Source of the DNA: Omphiscola glabra
Lineage: Eukaryota > Mollusca > Gastropoda > Lymnaeidae
Direction of reading: 5' to 3'
Assembly (NCBI GenBank): GCA_964017045.1
Contig: OZ024797.1
Coordinates: 12,183,062 to 12,247,061 of the forward strand
Length of the DNA: 64,000 bases
This document shows, one piece after another, positions 44,860-57,233 of the stretch. The notes beneath the pieces are model-generated. The model was given only the letters and a program-made list of their open reading frames with translations, did no database searches and had not been told where the DNA came from. How positions within the stretch are numbered: position 1 is the first letter of the stretch; every line of letters starts with the position of its first letter. A program made the position numbers and the translations under genes.

Positions 44860-47700
44860 TCCTCTTACGTTCTGCAACTTAGTGCATAAAGGACTTTTTC
44901 AATCTACCCCCTTCCACCCAGTTATTCTGTATTTGGAAGCAGCTGGTGTTTGAATGCACCACAGATGAATCTCAGAGCCTGATTCTGGATTCGGCCTAAT
45001 TTTTCCAATGCAGTTTTGCTTGCAAAGGATTGGAGGGGCATGCTGTAGTCCATCACCTACCTTACACTACTCAGGAATAGAGCTCTGAGTGCACGTGAGC
45101 TTTTTTCACCCATTTGGGCTAGCGGTTGCCAAGGACTTCAGGTCTTGTAAGAAATTATCCATCTGCACCTTTTGATCTAGTTCGACTCCCAGGTAAACAG
45201 GTTGCTTGTCACATTGCGCGCTACATCGTTCACCTTGAGCACGATATCCTGCTTGAGAATGGTCCGACCGTTTGTAAATTGTGAATAGACCGTCTCCTTG
45301 GTGGTTATTTCCATTTACCGCCACTATATATGTACTTTATACTGATAGCCGATAGGTCTCGCTATAGTAGCTCTTGCAGTCACTTGGCGACCTCACCGAT
45401 ACTCCAGATTACCAAATCGTCCTCATACATGTCTGTATTTGTTGCTAATAAAATGGGGCAAATCATTGATGTAGGCGAGGAAAAGTGTACAACTAAGTGC
45501 CGACCTTTGTGGTAGTCCCTGTTCCAAAGTTCTCTTCCTCGAAGTTTCACTGTCGAATCTTGTGTTGGTCGTTCAGTTGGTAAGAAAGCCGACGAGCCAC
45601 CTGTACAGGTTCGCAGTTTTAACTAAACCTTGTAGTTTTAACAATAGACCGGACCTCCAGACCCTGTTCATAGACCTGTCGAATGTCAAAGAATACAGCC
45701 ACTGTATGGAACTTCAGATGGAGACCATCTATCATGGCCTGGAGAAGACGGAGCTCCTGGACTATAGGCTGCTTTCCCTTCCGAAGGCCCGCCTGATTTG
45801 CGTTTAGACATTTAAAAAATTTTGTACAGGTACCAATAACGTCTATGTTGGCCTTCCCTAGACAAATGGTAGGGAGATCGGGCGGTAGCTGCTTGGGTAA
45901 TCGTTTTGTTTCTCCTCTTTGGGAATAGGAAAGATTATAGCGTATAGCCAAGCTCTATGTAGGGCTCCCGTGGCCGATTACATGTTAATGATGCCCAGTA
46001 GCGTTGTCCTAGAATCGTGCCAAGGTTTTTGATCATTTCATTACAGATCTTTTCCTCTCTCGGTGCCTTGGCAACATTGCACTAATTATCAATCGCTTTT
46101 TGCAATTCAACCAGAGTAAATGGTAGGGTTAAGACTTCAGCATGTGGTCCACACTGCTGGGCGTTTTCTCAATGCTTCCTGAGGTGGACAAGTTTTCGGC
46201 TTTCGTTGGTCTCTCTCGGCTTTAGACTCACGTTAGCAAAATGCCTGTTAAGGGCCTCGGCACTTCAGGTATCAATGGTAGCCGTGGCTGTCAGAGGCGT
46301 AACTGGGTTTTTGGCGCCCTTGGTTAATTTATTTTTTAAATAATAAAAATTTAAAAATTAGAGATTTAGCGGCGCCCTTTTGAACTGGCGTAGGCCGGCG
46401 CCCTTGGCAACTGCCCCAATGCCAAGCCGTTGTTATGCCACTGGTGCCTGTCTTTGATTGCAAGGGTGTTGCGTTTTTCGTTTTCCCCATGGCAGAGAGA
46501 TAACCAATTAGACTTCTTTCCATCTGTCAGGCTGAGTTTTTTTGCACGTACCAACCCATTATTTCTCTTGATGACAGCGTCCCGGACTTCCGCCGTCAAC
46601 TTGTAAGCAGCGCGAACAGCTGCCGTCTTCAGTCTGTTAGCTATGTTTTCCTTTTACAGACGAGTTCTTTCAAACTTTTGGCCCAGAAAGGTCGGAACTT
46701 GTGTTTTCCGCACTTCCTCGATATGATCATTTTTGCCACACTTAAGATAGCACTCACTGGGTTTTTGTAAGCAGAGTCTTCGGGGATCCCAGCTGATCCC
46801 CACAATTATGCTTTCTTTTCCTTCGCGGAATAGGGTCTATTTGGCTTTTCCGAAAAGTCAGTGCCTCCTAGCAAACCTTACCCTTTCTAAACCAATATTA
46901 ATAGTGATGAGTATAGGTCATAGGTCGATGGTCACTATCAATCTCAGGGAGCACTTCTAACCTCACTTGTGAATCCAGTTTTGCTGACACAAGAATGAGG
47001 TCTGGACGGGATAGGGCACTGTTGCCTGTGTGGATAATGAATGAAGGGCTGCGTCCAAGCTGTGTGAAGGAAATACTGGAACAAGTTAAGTGTGAGCTTG
47101 AAATAGAAAGACATGACAATAAAAAGAGTACCTTTCGGTTAGGAGCCTTTTTCGGCACACAGGACAAAAGAAGAAACAACAAGATATAGAAAACAGTTAA
47201 AACACGTGTTGGAGCAGTGTTGGGACGCTGTCCTTGTCTTGCAACCTTCTGATGTTGGTAGAAAGTTCAACCTCTTCTTAATAGCACCTCGATGTGTTTC
47301 CCTCATGGATACCACATATCCCCGATGTAGCATTAAAATCTAATGCAATTATTGTATGTTTAAAGTTTGTTGTGCCATACAAAGGATGACACGACGTGTT
47401 TCGGGGTGTGCTATAAACTTTAGATATGATAAGGAACTTACCAGCTTTTGCTACTAGAGTGTCTGTTCCGCCAAGATTTTTGTACTCAGCAAGCTCCGCA
47501 TTTAGGGGGGTTTTCAAAAGAGTTATCAGTCCTCGGAACTTTATGCATCAATTATAGACTGAAAAGCCCCATATGTGCAATGGCTGCTTTCTCTTTTATG
47601 GAGTGCAATGTCCACCATCCGGTCGTGGAACAACTTGGTGAGTGCTGTCATTTTCCCTCTGACCCCAAAACAGTTAATACTGTAGTAAACTGCTAGGTAC
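44860..47700 (-). pseudogene. LINE relic spanning endonuclease and reverse transcriptase
   Basis: Read on the minus strand from 47690, the order is WTLHSIKEKAAIAHMG-like text, KHTIIALDFNATSGI (about 47350, the GDFNAH box) and SRPDLILVSAKLDSQ. Next is VLPEIDSDHRP (about 46930, the SDHRP box). The RT part has CLNANQAGLRKGK and TVAVFFDIRQVYEQG (about 45690, the VFFDIxKAYD box). Near 45000 comes LQSFASKTALEKLGRIQNQA. Many stops and shifts are present, and a MITE is inserted at 46292. The motifs fit a Jockey-like LINE. The RT catalytic FADD box was not located. Confidence 0.75.
46292..46443. mobile_element. hAT MITE (152 bp) inserted in the LINE relic
   Basis: Left CAGAGGCGTAACTGGG and right GTTATGCCACTG are inverted. 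Flanks GTGGCTGT (46284-46291) and GTGCCTGT (46444-46451) match at 7 of 8. The GGCGCCCTT words inside link it to the MITE at 15883. Confidence 0.85.
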
Positions 47701-48045
47701 CTTGCCTAGTGCCCCCAGTAACACCAGCGTCTGCAGTCGGCCTGAGCCCGGTCACCGATTTGCAAGGTAAGAATGATTTTGAAAGTACATCGCTTAGTTA
47801 GTCATTGTGTACTATCCATTGGTAAGAATAGTGAATAGGCTCTACTTCCTTCACCCACTCACGGAGAGATGCCGAAGCAGCTCTCATAAAAAATTGACTA
47901 TTGGTCTTGGGAGTCAGACGTATTGCGTGAGATCATGTTAGCCATAAGTATAAGCCATTAGCTTTTACGGGCGCACATTTACTATTCCGCTAGCAGCCCC
48001 ATAGAGGCTCGGGTCTCTTGTTGTGCGGGGATCAATACTACTAAG

Positions 48046-48228
48046 CAGGGCCGGATTTACAGACAGGCCGACTAGGCCGTGGCCTAGGGGCCCCGTGAAA
48101 TAAGGGGCCCCAAAATTGGCCTATATAAAAAATATATATATTTTTGAAATAAAAATACTTTTATTTTTCAAAATGGGGCCTCAAATTGTTTTTGGCCTAG
48201 GGCCCTAAAAATTGTAAATCCGGCCCTG
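48046..48228. mobile_element. hAT MITE (183 bp) with perfect ends and target duplication
   Basis: Left CAGGGCCGGATTTACA and right TGTAAATCCGGCCCTG are exact inverses. CTACTAAG occurs immediately on both sides (48038-48045 and 48229-48236). The interior has inverted GGGGCCCC and GGCCTAGG words and no ORF. The first nine bases of its termini equal those of the hAT at 17478, so that type of transposase could have moved it. Confidence 0.95.
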
Positions 48229-50800
48229 CTACTAAGTGGTCCTGCTACATAATAAAAATTAAAAATGCAACTTACGGACTTAGTACTAATAAAATTATAA
48301 TGTATAATTTGATTATGTAACAGCTGAAATACCGATGTCGTTGACATTACAGACACGAGACGGCCTTATACGATAGTTTTAGAGTTTAAAATGGTTTGCT
48401 AAGTAAGATTTTTTCTATTATTTTTGTCTTCCCTTGTTCTTTTGTATGCTTGGCCGTTTTGTTTAAGTGCATAGTTACAGAGGAGTTACAAACCCTTTAG
48501 AGTAATTATTATAAATTTTTACATGAATAAAACAATATAAAATTATAATTAAATTGATACATTTTTTAGAAAAATTAATCAAATAAATTAAAATAAAAAA
48601 GAGTAAATGGTTTTTAATGGTTGGATTTAGTTATGTTGTAAATTCTTTTATATTATTTAAAAATTAAAATGTTTCTCTTTTGATGTAACTCTTTTTATTG
48701 TGAAAAATAAGCGTGGTATCATGGAATGAAGATTTAGAAGATTCAAGAAAATAGTTAAGTTATTTTCCATTGTACATTTTTAAACATAAACCCATAATTA
48801 ATCACTATCTCCATAATTATTATTTTTGTTTTTATTTAGAATATTAATTACACTTAATAGATTTACGACTGTTATAACTTAACATTGTCAGTGGTATTTT
48901 TCATAATTTATTAGCAATTGCCGCTTTAGACTTACTTAAGTCTTACTTAAACTTAAGTTTAAGGCTTAGACTTAGTGTTTAGTTTAGTTACTTACTGATA
49001 ACTTAGAGTCAGAACTTACTGAGTTACTGTCACTGTCTCTACTAGTACTCCTCTAGAACAACAAGACTATTCTAGATCTAACAGAAGTAAGAAGAACTGT
49101 TCAGACTAGTATAAGTTATGAGTATACTATAACTATAATTAGTATAGTATAATGTATTAGTATTAATGTATATTAATGGTTCCTAGATAAACAAACAGGC
49201 CTATGTCTATGTAACTATGTAATTTTAGAGTCACAGAAAATTAATAATGGGTTGTGCAAAGGAAAAGCTGCAACCAAAAGTAAAACCAAAGCAAAGCCTG
49301 AAAATTTTGTTTACATTTAATTAAATGCTGAGTGAGCTAATTTTTACATTTGGAAGAGGTGCACACAATTAATATAAAATAAATCAGCATTGTAAATTTA
49401 CATAACAGTATGTAAACAGTATTAACTCTTTCTCTCCGGATCAACGCTCCCATTGTCGATTTTAAATTAGGTTTTCTGTCCTACGACGAGGAGATCGTTT
49501 TAAATTACTTTTAATCAAATGATTTCCCTTTGATTTACATTCGGATTATCTTTCATTCATAGAATTTTTTACATAGAACGAAGTGTTTGAAACGGTTGTT
49601 TTGATTATCTGTTTTCTTTTCTTTACAAACATGAAATCTTGACCTGACCCATTGGAGATCGATCTAATAAATGTTGAAAATATTACAGTGATTTTATGGC
49701 TTAGGATCACACAAGCTTGTACACTCAATAAATGAATATGCTTCCTACAGAATTAAAATCAACACTCCAACATGCAAGAGATCTATTTTTAGAGACTGGA
49801 AACCTGTCAATAATTATGAGACCTACAAATTACTATCAGTAACAGTGATAGGGATGAACTCTCGTCCATTTGTTTGTGACTTTTTGTCAATGGGATGCAT
49901 ACTTCCTGGTATGTCACAATGTTTCACTAATTTCAGAGAGAACAATTCTCTACATGCTACAAGAAATAAGTGTAAAATGTAGCCTTTTATGAGCTCACAA
50001 GGCCAGAAGATCAGAGAAAATCTAGAAAAATAACCCACAGAAATTTAAAGTACAACTTGCAGACCGATAAACAGAATAGGCTGCGATCATTATTCCAGAG
50101 GGGGAAAAATTCCAGGCAGTGGACATCCCTGTGCCATTGAGAGACTTACAGGGTGAACTGTACCGGTATATGTTTGTGATGAATGTGAGTCAAATACGCA
50201 CATCCATATGGATTGTTTTCAGGCTTACCATAGGTAAACCCAGATGAAAAGATGTGACAAAATTATGGTAAATTTTCCATTTACCCTAATAAATGTTAAT
50301 AAATATAAGGATACAGTGCAAATATTTTCTAATAGTAACAGATTGTTTCCAGTGGAAATAGTTTTTTTCACAGACATTTTTTGTGACAATGGATCGTGCT
50401 CATTTTTTTAAAAAATGTGATCTTTATTATTTGTGATGCATATATGGGTATATTTCAGAAAAAAAAAAAAAATTTTGTTACACTTTGGATTATAAATTTC
50501 TCTTTGTGTGACTTGGAATGATCGTTTTGTGAATATTTGATTAGTTTTTTTATTTAAATCTTTTATTTTCCTTAAATCATAATCACATTTATATAATAAA
50601 ATGTAAGCCTAAATCTGTATTGTCTGTAAAGAGCATGCATTCTCCTTTAATTCCATACCAAGCTGAAATTTTCTGATGAAAAACAAAAAAGTTATGATGG
50701 TTTAGAGATAACATGGTGGTGCGTAACAAATATGCAAAATAGATCATTCCGTCAGAAAGTGGAAATAAATTCTGGAAAGAAAGAGTTTAAGTACAACTCA
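48229..50800. other. Noncoding stretch
   Basis: AT-rich with no gene recognised. 48925-49200 is a low-complexity patch rich in ACTTA and TAGT words with many short palindromes. Confidence 0.55.
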
Positions 50801-50816
50801 TTATCTTTCATTAGTT

Positions 50817-51312
50817 ATGTATGAAGCTTCACCTCCCAATGCATTTATATCATGTTTTGATAATATGCCTGTGAAACATGGACAGTCTATCAGTTTCGCT
50901 AGATTGGTCTTGTTGCGAGAAGGTCAGATGACCACTTGCCAGAAAGAATATTTTATGGAAGACTCAAGCATTGCAAGCTGTTTGCTGGGGGACAGAATAA
51001 ACTTTTAAAGACACACTGAAAGCATCTTTGAAAGCGTTTCACATTGAGTCGGACATGAGGGAACATGCCGAACAAGATCAAGACTCATGGCACACCTCCT
51101 TACACAAAGGCTTAATGCTGCATAGGGGCAAACAGGACAGCTGCTGCAGAGCACAAAAGTAAAGCCAGAAAAGCCTGAGTTGGTTCTGTACCTGCAATTG
51201 TCCTGTCCACCCTCTGCACCTGCTGCAAAAGCACATTCTGAGCCAGAATTGGCCTGATCAGCCATCTGCGCACCCACAGACAGAGTCAGCCCTAGCACCA
51301 ATGCGATCATTA
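50817..51312 (+). pseudogene. LINE 3' ORF relic (zinc-finger C-terminus)
   Basis: Across frames the + strand gives DDHLPERIFYGRLKH, AGGQNK, KTH-KHL-type text, then NRTAAAEHKSKARKA and VGSVPAIVLSTLCTCC. KSTF and ARIGLISHLRTHR follow. This is the C-terminus of a LINE RT ORF (after RWxGHVxRM) with a C2H2 finger. At least three frame changes are needed. It is the same type as the LINE at 6631-7913, but a separate copy. Confidence 0.75.
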
Positions 51313-51559
51313 AAAATGTCAAGATAGACTTTTGAAGGACAAAATAAACATTATATGCAAGATCTGATGCAGGGGTATTCTTGTGCTGATGCTCATCAGG
51401 CCATCATCTTAGCACTTTTTATGTGACCAAGGCACCTTAAAAACGACATTAAATATTATGTTTTGAAAATATTAACATGAGGTTAACAATTATGAACCAT
51501 ATTGTGCAGCTTAAAATATTAACTAGTAGTATTTATATCACGCATTTTACATCTTACTT

Positions 51560-51960
51560 ACTTACTCATGCCTTTTTACCCCGTCTGGGGCATAGGCCAT
51601 CCACAAGAATTTTCCTCTCCTCAGGGTCCTATGCTTTCCTTTCCAATTGCTTCCAGGTGTATCCCATTTTTGCGTGCCTGCCTCTAGATCGTGTTTCATT
51701 GTATTCTTAGGTCTTCCTCTCTTTTTTTTCCCTGTGGATTCCATGTTAGGCGTAAAAATGTCTGGTGGTGCTATCTGGGGGTTTTCAGAGAGTATGCCCT
51801 ATCCACCTCCATCTTTTCTTTATGATATCTTCATCAATGGGCACCTGGTATGTCCTTTCTAGTAGATCTTTGTTTGTGATGGTATTTGGGCATTTGATGT
51901 TCAGGATCTTTCTAACTATTCTAAGGCATGTGTTTATGAATGTCTGCATATTTCCAACAT
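51560..51960 (-). pseudogene. LINE ORF C-terminal relic
   Basis: Minus-strand translation gives KKRWRWIGHTL near 51820 and KKRGRPKNTMKHDLEAGTQK near 51715, corresponding to the RWLGHV and GRPRxTWRRDLE tail of LINE reverse transcriptases. Frames are shifted and no upstream RT is present. Confidence 0.7.
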
Positions 51961-52819
51961 ATTTCCTTTATTATATTTAAATGAGCGTATTGACAATTTT
52001 GGCACACCACTGATGATGGTTCCCAGGTCAGCTGCCCCTTTTGCCCCCCCCCCCCTTGCACCTTTTGTGTGTGTGCCCTGTCTCACATGTGGTGACTTGG
52101 AAAAATGCCAGGGTCAGTAGCATCCTTAACTTAAAGCAACCCGAGGCCAACTCTCAAAAGTGCTGCCTGCACACTCATCATTTTTTATGTTCTATATAAA
52201 CCCCACCAGTGCTGTCTGGTACCCCGATACTATCAAGGATTATGAATATTTAGCATTTTCTTTATCATTATTTTTGTACACAATAGAAAATAAGACAAGT
52301 TGAGACTAGATGTGGTCTGTATGATGCAAATCTGGACATTTGAGGACATAAAGGAGTTTTGTTTCCTTTTATGTTTGATGTTTTTATTTCTTTAAATAGG
52401 GAGATACAATTTTATGAAAAAGGCTAGACAATCAAAAGCAATTAGCTTGTCTGTGTTCTGAATCAAACACATTTGTTATGATGCTTACTTTCCTTGTAGT
52501 TGTAGAGATATATGACAATTGACATTTCATTATTTACATTTTTGGCCTGGTTCACAAAATGTGAGTCCAGACAGTCAAGTTTCTGCTGTGCTTCTATCAT
52601 AGGTATAGGCCCCTATATTATTTTTATTTGGTTAATAAAGTGTGGTAGTAACTAAATTTCCATTCAATAGTTTAATAAAACTTTTAATTTAAAGAGAAAT
52701 AACTAGCAATGTACTTTGATATTATAATTTTTTTTTAAATACTGTTTAAAAAATTGCTTCAATATTTTTTTAGAATATCAAGAAATTACAATTATAAAAA
52801 TTTGAGAAAGAATTCCCTC
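51961..52819. other. Noncoding, upstream region of DNAAF10
   Basis: Contains a poly-C run (52045-52057) and AT-rich sequence. The DNAAF10 promoter and 5' UTR should lie here, but no specific element is recognised. Confidence 0.5.
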
Positions 52820-55800
52820 ATGGATAAACCTCAGATCATACTTCACATTCAGAAATCTGTAAACTATACATTGTATGATGCAAAGTGGATACCATGCAGT
52901 GCAAAGTTTGTTGCCCTTGGTAACTATCCAAGGGGAACTGGGGCAATTCAAATCTATGAAGTTTCTCATGGGGATGTTAATGTTATCAAAGATGTAAGTA
53001 GATAAACTAACATTTACGCCCATGTAGATACAATTAATTTATGAAAAGTTCTTAAATGCATAAGCGGTATGATTGTACCGGTACTCAAAAATCATTTCAA
53101 TTTTCAACATTTTTCTTTTAAAATAAACTTAATTTTAAAACTAAGAAAATCTCTAAAATCCCTTAACTGTTTGTAGGCTACATGTGTTCTGGAGTGATTT
53201 TTGTAAGTGACATATTGAAAGTTCAGACATGGATTAAGATTATCTATTTCTTACAAGAATCCATCAAAAATAAGCATTCTCTTGTTGTTTATATTTTAAA
53301 AAATTTAAAATATGCCATTACATGAAATAGTATGGACAATTCCAATGATGCTTTGTTTTTTTTTCTTTTCTTTATTAGGTTGAAAAATCAAAGTCTTTCA
53401 AATGTGGTACATTTGGAGCATCCAGTTTGCAAAACAGACACTTAGCCACTGGGGATTTTTCAGGAAAACTTCAGATATGGTAAATAGCTTTAAAAGAATC
53501 CCACTTATATTTATTCTTAAAAGACCTAATGTTTTAAACTTTATATAAAAAAGTTTTAGCAATATTAGAAATAAATTTAAACTGTTGTAGAAGTAGAAGC
53601 CTGAGAACTTTGTGTTTTTTAAAAAAAACTATTAACTAGTCTTTTAAAAAATCGTTTGTTTTTATTATACAAAATTTTTTTTGACCAGTACCACATTTGC
53701 TCTCTCATAATTTGTGATTTGTCTCTTATTTAGATTTGCAAAGGTAAAATAAGTATGTCATTTTAAGAATGAAAAAATTAGATCATTATAAAAATAAAGC
53801 AATTTTCTTTGTTTTCACTCCTAAGAAAAAATATAATATGGTTACACTCACTTAATTTTTTATTTCAAATTTAAATTTGTGCAAATTATTTTCTATAACC
53901 ATTGCATAAATAATCAGTTCATTACCTTTGTCATTATATATTTAAAAACCTATCTTGAACAAGAAATGTAAAGATGTCATTACATGCATGAAGTATTATC
54001 TTTCTTTTGAAATGAATTCACATGCAAATTTCTTTTATTTTATACTCAGGGATCTAGAAACTTTGGATCTGCCTATCTTCTCAGCACAAGCTCACAAAGA
54101 AATTATTAACTGCATTGATGGGGTTGGTGGACTTGGAGTGGGTGAAGGTGCCCCTGAGTTGGTGACAGGAAGTAGAGATGGCAAGTCATTTAAAATTATT
54201 TTAAACAGATGCCTCACTATTTCGTTCACTCTCATGTTTATTTCTGCCTACTACTATGGGCTGAAATACACAGTAAAGCTTTATTAAAAAATTGAGAAAA
54301 AGAAAAAAAATATTATTGAATTCATGATTTAAGAATTTTGATGTAAAATATTCTGCAATAAATATTTTAATTACCAGAATTTAAATTTGCATTAGCAGTA
54401 AAATTAATTAAAAAATAATTAAAAACTTAACTTTCTGTTCCTATTTAACTTTACAAGGTCTTGTTAAAGTGTGGGATCCTAGACAGAAAAATGACCCTGT
54501 GGCTACAATGGAGCCTGGAGAAGGGGAGGCAAAACGAGACTGTTGGGCTGTTGCATTTGGTGAATCTAAGTTATAGTTATAGCTCTCATTTAAGGAGTGT
54601 TTAAATCTCAAAATAACATTATTTAACTATAGAAATTGTTCAAAAATGAAATTTTAAAAATATAAATTAAAATAATCTTTAGTTTTGTTCCATGCATTAT
54701 GAATAATTCTAATAAAAAGATATATCTGCTAGGAATGTAAATCTTCATGAAAAACTGATTCAGTAATTCACTATATAGTTTGCCTATCAATTGTTACAAA
54801 CTACCACTGAACTATATTAGACATAGGCCTTATTCCTTTCAAATACAAGCTAAAAGCTGTGCGTTTTTTGATAAAAGTAATTGTTTATAGATTAAACTTT
54901 CAATGAAATATTCTTTGACAAAAGTAAATGTTTATAGATTAAAGTTTCAATGAAATATTTATAATTCTCAACATTTAATGTGCCCTTAACTAAAATCAAT
55001 TGAATCATTAGGGGATTCCTACAGTGCAACAGACAGGTGTGTAGCCGCTGGATATGATAATGGAGATATAAAACTTTTTGATTTGAGGAACATGGCATTG
55101 AAGTGGGAAACCAATGTCAAAAATGGGGTAAGGAAATAATTCCTAGAACAGCTGTTCTCCGCTTCTAATGTTTGAAAACTGATAACTTTTTAATTTTAAA
55201 TTCTGATTCATTTCCACATTGCAGGTTTGCTGCTTAGAATTTGATCGTAAAGATATTCAGATGAACAAACTTGTAGCAACAACATTAGAGTCCAGGTTTC
55301 ATGTTTTTGATATGAGGACACAGCACCCAAGTAAAGGCTATGCAAGCCTAGTGGAGAAGGTACATCACATGTCAAAAGTCACATATTAATCAATAGTGTG
55401 GGGAAAAATCTGATACATATCTTTTGCCAGCCAGATATATATGAACAAGTGACCTTATACCCATTACGCCAATTAAATTCAATTGAACCAGATCATAGAC
55501 ATTAAATAGTTACTGTATGTCCTTTTACAGGCTCATAAATCTACTGTTTGGCTTGCAAGGCACTTACCTCAAAACAGAGACATTTTCATGACACTGGGAG
55601 GAAATGGTTCGCTGAACTTATGGAAATAGTAAGCTTGTTCTAACATTTTTTATTAAATCTAAGTAAAGATCTGTATTCTTAAACTATGATAATTTGTTAC
55701 AGGTGCAAGTATTATTACATTTCTTATTTTATAAGTAATGACATATTATAACAGAGCACATTTTCTTCGAATAACTTTTTGACTATGAAAATACATTAGT

Positions 55801-56301
55801 TTCCTTTGACATTGGAAGTGATCTTTTTATCACTGATCCATTTTAGCAACCAAATGCATACTTTTATTTTTGTTAATTGCAATATCAGTTTTAATTTATT
55901 ACACAACCATATTTTAAGTTTTCCATTGAGGCAGGATTGCTGCAGTCTTCAACAGTTTAAGAAGTCATATTTTCTTTAATATATCATTTACTACTTAAAT
56001 TTTGATGAACCCATTGAAATACTGTCATCTAAATTAACAACAATAATACAAACTCCACACTTTTCAGAAATGGTACATTCCTATATTCCTCAGCTCATAC
56101 CCATCAGCTCGTTCAAAAAAGGATTCAGAAGGGGTTGAAATGGGAGTGGCTGGAACTGTTGATTTGTTACAGAATGTAACTTTGTCCACTCAGCCAGTCA
56201 GCAGTTTTGATTGGAGCCCTGACAAAATGGGGCTATCTGTTTGCACATCATTTGATCAGACACTTCGTGTTATTATATGTACAAAGCTCAACACCTTATG
56301 A
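52820..56301 (+). CDS. DNAAF10: DNAAF10 / WDR92 (WD-repeat dynein-assembly factor)
   Basis: Eight exons: 52820-52993, 53379-53479, 54050-54180, 54458-54559, 55012-55127, 55225-55359, 55531-55628 and 56094-56301. They join in frame to 354 residues, about the usual length of this family. The protein starts [20 protein letters not shown]. It carries successive WD blades with [59 protein letters not shown] and [20 protein letters not shown]. It ends with [18 protein letters not shown] and [17 protein letters not shown]. These blocks are near-identical to what is known of animal WDR92 (Monad), which binds the R2TP/prefoldin co-chaperone and promotes cytoplasmic assembly of axonemal dyneins. The third intron starts with GC (GCAAGT); all others are GT-AG. 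No lesions are seen, so the gene is very likely functional. It converges with MED6. Confidence 0.97.
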
Positions 56302-56515
56302 TGCACCTGCTGATAATTGTTACTATTGAAAAGTATACATTTCCTTTCTTTATTCCCCTGAAGGTATCTATTTTTTCTCAGAAGTATTAAAGAACATGTT
56401 CATGAAATTCATTATGAGTTGTTTGGTTTTTCAACTTAAGTTATTTCACAATGATGCATAATATTGTAATTCCATTCAAACACTATCAAATGCATTTCTA
56501 AGTGGATCGAATTCA

Positions 56516-56521
56516 AATAAA
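56516..56521 (+). terminator. DNAAF10 poly(A) signal
   Basis: AATAAA about 215 bp after the DNAAF10 stop codon. Confidence 0.6.
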
Positions 56522-57144
56522 GTCAACTTTATAATGAATAATTCATTGTAGTAAGAAGTTGGATCGATTCATTATTGGCAATATCTAAAATTATATGTGA
56601 CTTAAGTTAAAATATATTCTTTGTACCAGTCATTAGTTTTAGCTGAGGCTGTAAAAAGGGTTAGCTGTAATTGACAACAGTAAGACGTGTAACTTTTAGC
56701 AATATCATTTATTATCAATTCATGATTACAGTGACCAGAAACATACTTTAAAAATTTCTATAAAGTTAATGCCTTTTGACAAAATCCCAATGTCAGCTCT
56801 CTAGCCTAAGATAACAAAGACATGAAGTAAATCAGTTCTCAAACCCTCAAATAAATGAACAAATCTTCAATACACACTTAATACATTGTCTGAGTTCATA
56901 TCGATGGATAAAACCTAAGGAAAATATAGCACTATTTTATTTCTGTTACCCAGGAGTAGCAACAAAAAAAAATTGAGGGAGATTTTAAAACAGATCTACA
57001 ATCCTCTGCAAAATTCCCAGTATTTTTACAAAGAAAGAAGGACTTCAAACTTTTTTTTGTATGCGCCTTATATAAGGCAATTTAAAAAAATGGATTTCTT
57101 AAAATAATTTGCTTACAAAATAATTTTGAACACGAGGCTTACAC

Positions 57145-57150
57145 TTTATT
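57145..57150 (-). terminator. MED6 poly(A) signal
   Basis: TTTATT on the + strand, AATAAA on the minus strand, 84 bp beyond the MED6 stop codon. With the DNAAF10 signal it leaves about 620 bp between the convergent genes. Confidence 0.55.
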
Positions 57151-57233
57151 TTAAAAAGAACTAAAAAAATGTGAATGACAATTACCATTTACAAAAATTA
57201 TTTAGAGAGCGAAATAAATGTTGTTGATGAACA

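Noticed and set aside
51005..51322. Minus-strand 105-residue frame with a signal-peptide-like start and many cysteines, resembling a small secreted peptide
   Set aside because: The + strand of the same bases encodes the conserved C-terminus of a LINE (TAAAEHK, VGSVPAIVL, ARIGLISHLRTH). The minus frame is its antisense shadow, and the apparent cysteines come from that sequence.
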